A DNA stretch of 34,955 nt. Source: Negativicutes bacterium. GTDB taxonomy: Bacteria; Bacillota; JAAYKD01. Below are positions 26,147 to 34,814 of this stretch, in pieces; within the stretch, counting starts at the first letter, position 1; every line of letters starts with the position of its first letter. The notes beneath the pieces were generated by a model. It was not told the origin of the DNA and searched no databases. It saw only the letters and a list, made by a program, of their open reading frames with translations. A program made the position numbers and the translations under genes. Location: the NCBI GenBank assembly GCA_021372785.1, contig JAJFTT010000051.1, positions 1 to 34,955 on the forward strand, written 5' to 3'.

Positions 26147-26237
26147 AAATAAGCAACAGTCAAACCCCAAGAGTTTACTGCAGCAGAGCAACTCACAAAA
26201 CCGACATACCACAAGCAAGCGTAAGGAGTGATTTTTT

Positions 26238-27392
26238 TTGAATATCAAAACATTTCAAGTGGAGGAATGGATGAATGCCTATGAAACAGGCGCACGTTAC
26301 AATATTGCGGAAACCTGTGTCGATTCCCTTTCGTTGGACGAACTGTTCCTGCTGACCGGTGAAGACAAACAGACCTTTCTTAACGAATTATGCGCCCGCC
26401 GTTTGACGTATGGCGATATTTTTGGAGCGCCGGCTTTCAAAGCGGGAATCGCCCGACTCTATCAAAGTATTACTCCTCAGCAAATCATCACGACCCATGG
26501 CGCCGCCGGTGCCAATCATCATGTCTTCTATTCGCTGCTGCAGCCGGGGGACCGCGTCCTTTGCGTCTTGCCAACTTATCAGCAGCTCTACTCCATTCCC
26601 GAATCGTACGGCGCAGATGTTCAGCTCCTGCAGCTCAATGTTCAGAATGGTTATCTGCCCGACCTGGCTCAGCTTGACCGTCTGGCGATCCCCGGCACCA
26701 AAATGATTTGTCTGAATAATCCCAACAATCCAACCGGCGCTTTGATCCCACCCGCATTGCTGCAGGAAATCATTGCCATCGCGCGCCGTGTGGATGCTTA
26801 TATTCTCTGTGATGAAGTCTATCGTGGCTTAACTCAAGCCGACTGTGCTGTCGAATCAATTGCCGATCTTTATGAAAAAGGCATCAGTGTCGGCAGTATG
26901 TCAAAAGTATTTTCTCTGGCCGGGCTCCGTTTGGGTTGGATAGCCAGCAAAGATCCGGAAGTACTGGCTGCCTGCCTGTCACACCGCGATTATAATCTGA
27001 TCAGTTGCAGCATTTTGGATGAAGCGGTGGCAGGATTCGCTTTAAAGCACGCGGACCGGATCCTGGCGCGCAATCAGGCCATCGTGCGGGAGAATCTGCA
27101 TCTGCTGGATACTTGGCTGGCAAGCCAACCGCATCTGCACTATTACAAGCCGCAGGCGGGCACCACCGCGCTGCTTTATTATGATTTTGCTCTGCCTTCT
27201 TACGATTTCTGCCGGGCAATGTATGACAGCACCGGCGCTTTTGTCACACCAGGAGACTGCTTTGCTGAAGCGCACTGCCTGCGGATCGGCTATGCCTGTG
27301 ACAAAAAAACGCTGCAGGACGGCCTGCAGGCAATGGCCGCCTATTTACAGGCTTTAGAAAAATCCGGCATCCCCTTGAACACCACTCACTGA
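26238..27392 (+). CDS. PLP-dependent aminotransferase, class I/II
   Basis: A 384-residue fold-type I PLP enzyme. Seen in order: THGAAGANHHVFYSLLQPGD (cofactor loop), CLNNPNNPTGALIPP (N-P-x-N-P-T-G), CDEVYRGL with Asp192, and SMSKVFSLAGLRLGW with the Schiff-base Lys223 and a following conserved Arg. The start is TTG at 26238, nine bases after AAGGAG at 26223-26228; the next in-frame ATG (26271) has no ribosome binding site. It is a single-gene unit with a terminator. The short N-terminus and the sequence around YGDIFG resemble capreomycidine-synthase-like aminotransferases, but the substrate cannot be decided. Confidence 0.87.
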   Translation: MNIKTFQVEEWMNAYETGARYNIAETCVDSLSLDELFLLTGEDKQTFLNELCARRLTYGDIFGAPAFKAGIARLYQSITPQQIITTHGAAGANHHVFYSLLQPGDRVLCVLPTYQQLYSIPESYGADVQLLQLNVQNGYLPDLAQLDRLAIPGTKMICLNNPNNPTGALIPPALLQEIIAIARRVDAYILCDEVYRGLTQADCAVESIADLYEKGISVGSMSKVFSLAGLRLGWIASKDPEVLAACLSHRDYNLISCSILDEAVAGFALKHADRILARNQAIVRENLHLLDTWLASQPHLHYYKPQAGTTALLYYDFALPSYDFCRAMYDSTGAFVTPGDCFAEAHCLRIGYACDKKTLQDGLQAMAAYLQALEKSGIPLNTTH

Positions 27393-27410
27393 CATGAATC
27401 CAGCAAAAAA

Positions 27411-27454
27411 GCTGTCTCTCCGGTTAATACAAACCAAAGAGGCAGCCTTTTTTT
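27411..27454 (+). terminator. terminator of the aminotransferase gene
   Basis: GCTGTCTCT (27411-27419) pairs with AGAGGCAGC (27438-27446) with one G-U, inner CGGTT/AACC adds pairs, and a T7 run follows at 27448-27454. Confidence 0.88.
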
Positions 27455-27611
27455 GCTTCCCGTTTCCGGAAAGCCCATTGCGACCAACATTTAATACAAA
27501 TAATACGAACAGACAATTAAAATCCCACCCGCTAAAATGGACCAATCGATTAACCAGGCAAAAGAAAGACAAAATAACAGCGATACAATCCTTCCGATTT
27601 AAGAATTTGCA

Positions 27612-29144
27612 TTATCCACCGATATGGATGACCTGATCCACCCATTTCCGATAAAACGCTTCTTCGTGCGAAACCAGAATGATGTTGCCTTGCCAACGGA
27701 TCAGTTCGTTCTTCAATACATCCTTTGCATCCGCATCCAAATGATTGGTCGGTTCGTCTAAGATTAACAAGTTCGATTTTGTCAGCATTAAAATACAAAG
27801 TTTCACACGGGATTGCTCTCCGCCGCTTAAGGCAGAAATCGGCTGTATCACACTTTTGGCTTGAATACCGCATTGTGCCAGATGTTTTCTGATTTGACTG
27901 GCTGAGAGCCAACTGTATTTTTCGGCGATAATCTGCACCGGCGTCTGCTTTGGATTACCCCAGACCAGATCCTGTTCATAATAGCCGATTTTCATGGTGT
28001 CGGAAAATTTAAAATCACCGGACAAGGAAGGAATTTGTTTGATTAATGTCTTGATTAGAGTTGATTTGCCGATGCCGTTAAAGCCGGTAATCACAATTTT
28101 CTGGCCGGCCGCCAGCATGAAATTGATCTTCGGTAAGAGAGGATTGGTGTAACCAATTTCCAAATCTCTCACAACCAATGCTTTCTGTGTGGTGACCGGC
28201 AGCGAAGCAAATTGAAAATTCGGTTTCGCCAATGCTTTGGGCGGCTCGATGATCTCGATACGGTCTAATTGCTTCTGCCGGCCCCGTGCCATTTTAGCGG
28301 TGGATGCCCTGGCTTTGTTTTTGGAGATGTACTCTTCGAATTTTTTAATCTGCACTTGCTGAGACTGAAATTCCCGTATATAGCTTTCCCGCTTAATATC
28401 CTTCAGCTGCAAAAACTTGTTAAAGTTGCCGCTGTACTTGGTCAGTACACCAAATTCGATATCACAAATGCAATTCGTCACAAGATCCAAAAAATCAAAA
28501 TCATGGGAAATTACAATAAAAGCGCCTTCAAATTCCTTAAGATAGCCGGAAAACCACTCCACATGCTCTTTGTCCAGAAAATTCGTCGGTTCATCCAGCA
28601 GTAAAACGTCCGGTTTTTCCAATAACAATTTTGCTAAAATTACCTTTGCCCTTTGGCCGCCGCTCAGCTGACCTAAGATACTGTCCATGCCCAGGGCGGT
28701 GATGCCCAAACCGTTCGCTACCTTCATGATTACAGTTTCTATTTCATAAAAGCCTTGATATTCTAAAATCTCCTGCAGTTTCGCTGCTTTGTCAATCAAT
28801 TCTTCACTGCTGTCGGTCGTCATGCTTTCATACAATTCTATGAGTTTTGACTCAGTCTGAATAAGTTCCTGAAAGGCAGTCTTTAAATACTCAAACACCG
28901 TTGCATTATTGTCTGTTTTGGCATATTGATCTAAATACTCATAGTTCAAATTGCGCTGCCAACTGATCCTGCCCTGATCCGGAACAATACTGCCTACGAT
29001 AATATTGAAAAGCGTTGTTTTGCCTGTGCCATTATGACCGACAAGCCCCATATGCTCCCCTTTAAAAAGTTCAAAGGATGCATTTTTATACAAAACGTTT
29101 TCGCCAAAGGAATGCGATATGTCTATTACATCTAATAATCCCAT
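27612..29144 (-). CDS. ABC-F family ATP-binding protein
   Basis: A 510-residue protein with two ABC ATPase domains and no membrane segments, the layout of ABC-F proteins that bind the ribosomal E-site. Domain 1: Walker A GHNGTGKTT (residues 36-44), signature LSGGQRAKVILAKLL, Walker B LLLDEPTNFLD. Then a charged helical linker (KKFEEYISKNKARASTAKMA). Domain 2: Walker A GFNGIGKST, signature LSGGEQSRVKL, Walker B LLILDEPTNHLD. Both catalytic Glu are present. The ATG at 29144 has no good ribosome binding site, as AGGAGA is 15 bases away; an upstream 75-codon frame ends 13 bases inside, so translation may be coupled. It could be a housekeeping ABC-F or an antibiotic-resistance type; the long leader hints at regulation. 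Confidence 0.88.
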   Translation of the reverse strand: MGLLDVIDISHSFGENVLYKNASFELFKGEHMGLVGHNGTGKTTLFNIIVGSIVPDQGRISWQRNLNYEYLDQYAKTDNNATVFEYLKTAFQELIQTESKLIELYESMTTDSSEELIDKAAKLQEILEYQGFYEIETVIMKVANGLGITALGMDSILGQLSGGQRAKVILAKLLLEKPDVLLLDEPTNFLDKEHVEWFSGYLKEFEGAFIVISHDFDFLDLVTNCICDIEFGVLTKYSGNFNKFLQLKDIKRESYIREFQSQQVQIKKFEEYISKNKARASTAKMARGRQKQLDRIEIIEPPKALAKPNFQFASLPVTTQKALVVRDLEIGYTNPLLPKINFMLAAGQKIVITGFNGIGKSTLIKTLIKQIPSLSGDFKFSDTMKIGYYEQDLVWGNPKQTPVQIIAEKYSWLSASQIRKHLAQCGIQAKSVIQPISALSGGEQSRVKLCILMLTKSNLLILDEPTNHLDADAKDVLKNELIRWQGNIILVSHEEAFYRKWVDQVIHIGG

Positions 29145-29222
29145 ACTCTTTTATTCATTCTCCTGTTATCTTGAGTTACGCCTGCTCTTACCTTCTCTTC
29201 CATCGCGATCAGATGAAACAGT

Positions 29223-29422
29223 TCATCAACGGATTCGTTTTTTAGATTCGTTGATGAGCCCCTAACCGACTGATCTGCCTTATGTGGCATTGCTGCAATG
29301 CTGTCTCCTTTGCTTTCCTTTAGCGGCAGCAATCCGCTCGAAGCCATCGACGGTTTCAAGTCTTTCCATCAGATCAATCATAAACGTTATGCAAGTATAG
29401 CAGAATTATGGAAAATAAGCAA
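29223..29422 (-). promoter_or_regulatory. promoter and long leader of the ABC-F gene
   Basis: Minus strand TTGCTT at 29422-29417, 17-base spacer, TATACT at 29399-29394. Transcription would start near 29387, leaving about 243 bases before the ABC-F start. The leader holds an ATG at 29381 opening a 33-codon frame (ends 29280), then an imperfect hairpin with arms CATCAACG (29224-29231) and CGTTGATG (29249-29256), and a TTG-started 75-codon frame (29359-29132) that overlaps the ABC-F start. Upstream ORFs plus hairpins are typical of ribosome-mediated attenuation of ABC-F genes, but this is inference. From 29423 to 29539 I see nothing. Confidence 0.5.
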
Positions 29423-29539
29423 ACAAATAAACGATAGAACGACGCCTTGCTTTTATGACCGGGTACAGCCAGGCCTGGTCAGGTGTTCATGTAAAACCCG
29501 GCTTCTCGCTCGTTTTTCTGGATTTTGTTCCAACCGCCT

Positions 29540-30271
29540 TCAAACGATGATCCTGCGCGGGCCAAAAAGACCTTTTCGGATGGCAAGCGAGTAAAGATAG
29601 GGATAAGTCTTTTGCAGATTACGCATTGATTCCACCCATTCGATCAGCAGCTTTTGAAAAGCTCGCTGGATATCCAGGTTCAAATGCTGGAGGTCGGAAG
29701 CAGGCAGTGCCGTTAACGATTCCCGGCTCTGCAATTCGTCATAGACATGATAGAGCGACCAAAGCAATTCTGTAAAGCGATCGTGTTCCGCCAGATTCGC
29801 ATTTTCAAAGAGTCGCAGCAGATCGCTTTTCTTCTTGTGCAGAATCAGATTCAAGCTCAGCAAATCATCGGGTTGGACATCGGCTTTCGGCGCATATTGA
29901 TTGAGATACAGAATCAATCTCTTGAAATCCTGATCCCGCCAATCTGCCTGCAATGCCAGCTTATCTGTAATTTCACTCAGATTAACGATGGAACCGCGAA
30001 ATGCTTGAATCAATTCGATGCCTGTTTCGGCATAAAATTCATTGATCACAACGCTGACACGATTCAATTTTGCCTGGTGTTCCCGTCGAGTCAACACCGT
30101 ATTCATCCCCAGCGTAACCAATAAAACGCTGATTGGCAGAAACGCCATATCCTGCAGAAGATAAAACAAGGTTTCGTCGGGACGATGAAAAATAGTGAAC
30201 TGGCAGTAATAAATCAGAATCGAGAAAACGGCCAGAAAAATCACGAGTACTTTGCTATGTAACTTCTTCAC
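29540..30271 (-). CDS. membrane protein of unknown function, two N-terminal helices
   Basis: A 243-residue protein with two membrane segments near the N-terminus (VLVIFLAVFSILIYYCQF and a second around FLPISVLLVTLGMNTVL), then a long, mainly helical soluble domain. The C-terminal stretch LQKTYPYLYSLAIRKGLF resembles an ending I recall from conserved uncharacterised membrane proteins of anaerobic bacteria and archaea (YPYLFSLAxRTNPF). The start is GTG at 30271, six to seven bases after AAGGAG. It stands alone. No enzyme motif is visible; function unknown. Confidence 0.75.
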   Translation of the reverse strand: MKKLHSKVLVIFLAVFSILIYYCQFTIFHRPDETLFYLLQDMAFLPISVLLVTLGMNTVLTRREHQAKLNRVSVVINEFYAETGIELIQAFRGSIVNLSEITDKLALQADWRDQDFKRLILYLNQYAPKADVQPDDLLSLNLILHKKKSDLLRLFENANLAEHDRFTELLWSLYHVYDELQSRESLTALPASDLQHLNLDIQRAFQKLLIEWVESMRNLQKTYPYLYSLAIRKGLFGPRRIIV

Positions 30272-30531
30272 ATACTTCTCCTTCCTGCCTTAAAACAAAT
30301 TGCCGGAGTACTGGAAAATCAAGGGAGAATTGCGGATTAGCATTCATCTGAGCAATCCGAGACAAAATCTTTCTTTCAATACAGCAATACGGCTCTTCTT
30401 TTCTTTGGAACCAGCCGTTTTCTATCAAACACGGCACCGTTTTGCATCAAATCATTTCCGATAACCACATTTCCGGCAAAGTTCTTCGACCGCTTTTTGT
30501 TGGTAAAACCCAGAAACAGTTCATGTGCTCT
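30272..30531. other. stretch without a supported gene
   Basis: Short open frames on both strands lack ribosome binding sites and family resemblance. This is probably decayed sequence continuing from the broken GNAT gene, or upstream region of the 29540-30271 gene. Confidence 0.4.
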
Positions 30532-30925
30532 TTACTTGCGAGAATTTCCGTAAAAGATTTTTCTTTTCAGTTGCTCAAACGCATATCTTTGGCAGGCAAT
30601 CGCAGCTTCGGAAGCGTAACCCTGATGCCAATCAGCCTTCTGTAATAAATAACCGATTTCAAGTATTTGCCGCTCTTCGCAGTTCTGTACGCCGAACCCA
30701 CATTGGCCGATCATCTCATTGGTTGTTTTCAAAATAACCGTCCATAAGCAAAGCCATGCTTTTGATAACGCCTCAATTGTCTGTCAAGCCATTGCTGCAC
30801 TTCTGTATTTGTGAAAGCACCTTCATAGGCAATCATAACTTCGTCATCCTGCAGTATTTTACACAAGGCGGGAAAGTCTTGTTGCCGCATCTTTCGTAAG
30901 ATGAATCCTGCCGGTGCTCAGACAA
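30532..30925 (-). pseudogene. broken GNAT acetyltransferase gene
   Basis: Two minus-strand pieces make one GNAT protein. The upstream piece (ATG at 30890) reads MRQQDFPALCKILQDDEVMI and QWLDRQLRRYQKHGF, and then stops. A one-base shift at about 30745 gives LWTVILKTTNEMIGQCGFGV, EIGYLLQKADWHQGYASEAA and ACQRYAFEQL, ending early after GNSRK. The motif A loop (W-H-Q-G-Y-A-S-E-A) is intact. Normal RimJ/L-like members continue for about 30 more residues, so the gene has a frameshift and a truncated or diverged end. A start upstream (near 30925) is likely but unclear. Confidence 0.75.
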
Positions 30926-31019
30926 TCCCATATCTCCTGAGAAAGTAATTCAGCAATGTGACACTATTTGTATTTCCATATACTATCTTATTAAAACGCC
31001 GGAGTCAATGCTGTTTCTG

Positions 31020-31305
31020 TCTATTTTTATCATTAAAACGTGTCAACAGCGGTTCGGTGCGAACGACCAGAAGATGCCCCGGACCCCCGAGGTTTGACGC
31101 TTCGGCTTCCAGGCGGGCAACTGGTTTCAGGCAAGAGAAAAGCGACACCGTAGTGCCGCCCTTCAGCCAACCCAACAGAGTGTCCGGACCGCTCCTCAGC
31201 GTTGGCCCAGCCTCCTTGTCGGTCAAGCAGTTATTAGATGATCACGGGTCCTCCGGTTTTTGCACGGGCACCTCCGAAATTGTCCTTGACATGGGGTCCG
31301 TTTGC
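31020..31305. other. GC-rich patch without a recognised gene
   Basis: From about 31040 to 31305 the base composition turns clearly more GC-rich than the AT-rich sequence on either side. It adjoins the stop of the ABC exporter gene at 31311. Both strands have short open frames without convincing starts (for example minus 31226-31005, plus 30958-31371). I do not recognise them; the patch looks like an insertion remnant or foreign DNA. Confidence 0.4.
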
Positions 31306-31310
31306 GAAAG

Positions 31311-33695
31311 CTACTCGCTTCTCAGAGCTTCAACAGCATCCTTTCTTGATGCTATTTTTGCCGGAATATGACCGCCAAGGACAGTTAGAATAGTGCTGAT
31401 GACAACCAGCATAAACGCGTGCAAAATTTGCAGATTGGCAACTCCTTTCAGCTCGGTCATGTCGTAAAGAAGTGAGTTGATTGGTATTGTCAGCAGCCAC
31501 GCAATCCCGATTCCCAGGAGACCGGAAAATATGCCCAGGATAAAGGTTTCCGCATCAAATACACGCGTAATATCCTTTTTCCTTGCGCCTAAGGCGCGCA
31601 GTACGCCGATTTCCTTTGTACGTTCCAACACTGAAGTATATGTGATAATACCAATCATAATCAAACTGACAACCAGTGAAATGGCGGCAAAGGCGATCAA
31701 TATAATAGTTATCGCATCCATAATGCCGCCTGTCAGTTCTGACATGGATCCTGCCAAATCATTATAGATTATTTGATCATCGATTTCCTTCCCATTATTA
31801 TACGCATCTAAATAGGCAAGGACCGCATCCTTATCCTCAAAATTGTCCGGATACACCATAACCATAAAAGGAGTGGCGTTACCGCCAAGATATGCTAAAA
31901 AGTTTGCCTTTGTTTCTTTGTCCATGTCCTCCATGGTCATGATGTTTTTGTCACTCAATCGCTGCGCTTCGACAATCTTGGAATTGATTGCATTGTCAAT
32001 AACAATTTGTGACAGCTCATCGCTGTAGGCAATACCGGAACCAAGAGTACCTATGCGAACATCCTGCTTTTGACGAACAACTCCGACAACTCTCACCGTA
32101 ATGCTTTTGTCGGAGGCATACATTGCAGCGTAGTCACGACCGGGAAGATAGGTTCCCATCCCCGTTTTGACATAATAATCATCATTGGAAATTATTTTGA
32201 ATTCCGTACCGAGAATATCTTTAAATTTGATGCTTTTCATGTTTTCGGTGTCAAAGCCAAGGCCTTTGAGAGTATTAAAGTCAATTCTGTTCTTAGAGTC
32301 TATAACAAGAACTAAATCGGTTGCACTTTTTGGATATTCTCCTGAAAGTAATTCATAGTTTTTTAACAGATAGGACTCATCGCCCTCTTTTAACTGCTTG
32401 GGATAGGATGAAAGCCCTATGGAGTCCATACTTTGTAAATTCGCCATGTTTGACAAGTTGGAGATGCTCATACCTTCTCCCATGGACGACATAATATTAT
32501 GAAACATCACAGGTTGAATGGTATTATTTACAGCGCGCAGCATGTTCATGCCGACAATACGGGTGTAGCCAATACTGTTGCATATTTCAGGATCAATCTT
32601 ATTCAGATAATCCATGTATTCATCGGTAAAATTATTTTTGTGTGCAATGCTGGTTTTCGCCGGATCATAAAGAAACACTTCATCGGAATCAGCATATTCC
32701 TCCGTACCAGTCATTTTTTCTTTCATCAGGTTCTGCACACTGGCCATGTTTTCTGTATTTAACTGCATGGATGATTGAGATATTATTATCGGAAACTCAG
32801 ACATAGCATCACTTTGGAAAGTATCTATCTGCGCTTGAAACCCGGTCGAAAGGCTGAGAATAACCGCGATGCCTATAATCCCGATGCTGGAAGCCAGCGC
32901 GGTTAAAAAGGTTCTGCCTTTTTTGGTCCTTAGATTGGTAAATGAGAGCTTTAACGCCATGAAAAAGCTCATGCTGGTTTTCTTGAGAACAAAGCTATCC
33001 GGCTTTGGTTTTTCCTGATAGGGATGACTGTCGGAAATAATTTTGCCGTCTTGAAACCGAATAATTCTGTCCGCATATTTGTCGGCAATCTCAGGATTGT
33101 GTGTGACCACAATGACCAGGCGATCCTTCGCTACTTCTTTAATTAAATCCATGATCTGAATGCTGGTGACAGTATCCAGGGCGCCTGTTGGTTCGTCGCA
33201 TAGCAGGATTTCGGGGTTATTGGCAAGCGCTCTGGCAATGGCAACGCGTTGCATTTGGCCGCCGGATAGCTGATTCGGTTTCTTATGCAGGTGATCTTTC
33301 AGTCCTACTTGCTCTAAAACCTCAAGCGCTCTCTTGTGTTTTTCCTCAGCCGGTACACCGCTCAGCGTCATGCCAAGCTCAACATTGGCAATAATGCTTA
33401 AGTGTGTAATCAGGTTATAGTTTTGAAATACAAAACCGATCGAATTGTTGCGATAAGCGTCCCAGTCCTGGTCTTGGAAATCGGAAGTCTTCTTCCCTTT
33501 AATTATCAATTCACCCGAATCGCAATGGTCAAGACCGCCGATGATATTCAAGCATGTGGTTTTCCCGGAACCACTCGTGCCAAGAATTGCCACGAACTCT
33601 TTTTCGCGAAATGCAACGCTGATATCATCAAGCGCTTTGGTTTCTATCCCTCCCACATAATAAGTCTTTTTGATATTTTTAAATTCAAGCACCAT
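31311..33695 (-). CDS. MacB-like ABC exporter, fused ATPase and FtsX-type permease
   Basis: A 794-residue fusion. Residues 1-230 are an ABC ATPase of the MacB/LolD type: Walker [10 protein letters not shown] (39-47), signature [14 protein letters not shown] (143-156), Walker B ILLCDEP (163-169), H-loop [11 protein letters not shown] membrane helix follows at about 268-290 ([17 protein letters not shown]), then a large extracytoplasmic domain (about 290-650). Three more helices near the C-terminus form the FtsX/MacB permease core, including [20 protein letters not shown]. Such proteins pump peptides, antibiotics or signals outward, or act mechanically across the envelope. AAAGGAGTG precedes the ATG at 33695. 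The gene is directly behind a TetR gene whose stop overlaps this ribosome binding site. Confidence 0.92.
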   Translation of the reverse strand: MVLEFKNIKKTYYVGGIETKALDDISVAFREKEFVAILGTSGSGKTTCLNIIGGLDHCDSGELIIKGKKTSDFQDQDWDAYRNNSIGFVFQNYNLITHLSIIANVELGMTLSGVPAEEKHKRALEVLEQVGLKDHLHKKPNQLSGGQMQRVAIARALANNPEILLCDEPTGALDTVTSIQIMDLIKEVAKDRLVIVVTHNPEIADKYADRIIRFQDGKIISDSHPYQEKPKPDSFVLKKTSMSFFMALKLSFTNLRTKKGRTFLTALASSIGIIGIAVILSLSTGFQAQIDTFQSDAMSEFPIIISQSSMQLNTENMASVQNLMKEKMTGTEEYADSDEVFLYDPAKTSIAHKNNFTDEYMDYLNKIDPEICNSIGYTRIVGMNMLRAVNNTIQPVMFHNIMSSMGEGMSISNLSNMANLQSMDSIGLSSYPKQLKEGDESYLLKNYELLSGEYPKSATDLVLVIDSKNRIDFNTLKGLGFDTENMKSIKFKDILGTEFKIISNDDYYVKTGMGTYLPGRDYAAMYASDKSITVRVVGVVRQKQDVRIGTLGSGIAYSDELSQIVIDNAINSKIVEAQRLSDKNIMTMEDMDKETKANFLAYLGGNATPFMVMVYPDNFEDKDAVLAYLDAYNNGKEIDDQIIYNDLAGSMSELTGGIMDAITIILIAFAAISLVVSLIMIGIITYTSVLERTKEIGVLRALGARKKDITRVFDAETFILGIFSGLLGIGIAWLLTIPINSLLYDMTELKGVANLQILHAFMLVVISTILTVLGGHIPAKIASRKDAVEALRSE

Positions 33696-33699
33696 AATT

Positions 33700-34317
33700 T
33701 CACTCCTTTTTTTTCATGAAGCCGCGTCTTAATAGTTGAAGCTTCTGTAGATATTTTTGTTTTACCAGCTCGTAGTCCGAAATTCTTAGAAAAATCTCTG
33801 CGGTTGCGTCCCTGCAGATCGAAAAGAGGATATCGATCATATTTGTCAAATCGTCTTCCTGACGCAAATCGAGCAGTTCCAAGTTAATCCAGGGTTTCAA
33901 TTCTTCAAAAATTTTCTTTTCGGCTGCATTTTTTGGCATTTTTAAGTAGAATTTGCTGTTGACTTTAATATCCGCAAACAAGTTCATACAAAAGCCGTTC
34001 CCTTTTTCTTTTGTGACAAAATGAACAGTAAAATCGAGAATATCTCTGATCATAAAAAATATATCACCATTGTTTTCACGAAGGCTTATTTTTACCTGTT
34101 CGATCATCTGTTGCCGATAGTCCAAAAGAATAAACTCAAGCATATCATTTTTATCGTTGAAATATTGATAGAAGCTTCCTCTCGGTATCTCTGCCGCGTG
34201 TACTATCTTATTGATAGACGCTTTATCAAACGGCACCCTAGAAAACTCATCTTTGATTGCGCAAACTAATTTCCTCCTTTTTTCTTCCGGTAAATTAAAA
34301 AAAGTGGATGTTGGCAC
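33700..34317 (-). CDS. TetR-family repressor of the MacB-like exporter
   Basis: A 205-residue TetR regulator. The helix-turn-helix is ASINKIVHAAEIPRGSFYQYF followed by NDKNDMLEFILLDY. The C-terminal ligand domain is not assignable to a known inducer. The start is GTG at 34317 with GGAGGTGA eight bases upstream. Its stop overlaps the ribosome binding site of the exporter gene (stop 33702-33700, next ATG 33695), so both are made from one transcript. A palindrome fits exactly into the promoter spacer upstream, pointing to autorepression and control of the exporter. Confidence 0.92.
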   Translation of the reverse strand: MPTSTFFNLPEEKRRKLVCAIKDEFSRVPFDKASINKIVHAAEIPRGSFYQYFNDKNDMLEFILLDYRQQMIEQVKISLRENNGDIFFMIRDILDFTVHFVTKEKGNGFCMNLFADIKVNSKFYLKMPKNAAEKKIFEELKPWINLELLDLRQEDDLTNMIDILFSICRDATAEIFLRISDYELVKQKYLQKLQLLRRGFMKKKE

Positions 34318-34515
34318 AAAATCACCTCCCCAGTTTCAGAATGTCAGAGCCAGTCAGCACGGCTATGCGGGTTTTAAACTTGATGGTTTCTGTAAACACC
34401 GAACCCGCTGGCAGGGTAAGTATGTTGCAGTTTAAGCCGAAGATGGTTACTCCGGAGGCTGTCATGTAAAGCAGAACCTCTTGACTCTGCTTAGCTGACT
34501 TTATAGCAGGCTTTC

Positions 34516-34544
34516 ATTATACATGACAACCTGTCATGTGTCAA
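34516..34544 (-). promoter_or_regulatory. TetR-exporter promoter with operator in the spacer
   Basis: Minus strand TTGACA at 34544-34539, 17-base spacer, TATAAT at 34521-34516: a perfect consensus. The spacer is itself a palindrome, CATGACA-GGT-TGTCATG, extended by one base each side (34521-34539). A matching half-site TGTCATGT recurs at 34460-34467. The leader to the GTG is about 190 bases and contains a 7-bp hairpin (AAGCAGA 34469-34475, TCTGCTT 34486-34492). Confidence 0.85.
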
Positions 34545-34758
34545 TTGATTTTTTAAATGAGATGCGAGATGGCGGAAAATGCCAGAACCCTCAAGGCCTC
34601 TTCGCATTTGCAATTTCCTTTCAGAGCGCCGTTATTCATAAAACTGTATGTACCTACGCTCCCACCTAAACTTTATAACTACAACCAGCTATACTCGTAG
34701 AAACTTCGGAAAGTGCTGTGTTTCTGCATAAAAACACTATATTTTGGCATAAAAACAA

Positions 34759-34799
34759 TTGACTTTTCCGGGAATTGTAGTTATAATTATTATAACTAC
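34759..34799 (+). promoter_or_regulatory. promoter of the transposase gene with palindromic -10 region
   Basis: TTGACT at 34759-34764, 17-base spacer, TATAAT at 34782-34787. The -10 box lies in an 11-bp perfect inverted repeat, 34777-34799 (GTAGTTATAAT, T, ATTATAACTAC). The arm TTATAACTAC occurs again at 34673-34682. GCATAAAAACA is repeated 21 bases apart at 34726-34736 and 34747-34757. These repeats may be the element's end region or an operator. Confidence 0.7.
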
Positions 34800-34814
34800 G
34801 GTGGAGGTGGTTAG

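Noticed and set aside
29132-29359. 75-codon frame overlapping the ABC-F start as a normal gene
   Set aside because: It starts at TTG without a ribosome binding site and matches no family; treated as part of the leader.
30958-31371. 137-codon plus-strand frame over the GC-rich patch
   Set aside because: It runs into the exporter gene antisense and has no start signal or known family; kept only as a composition anomaly.
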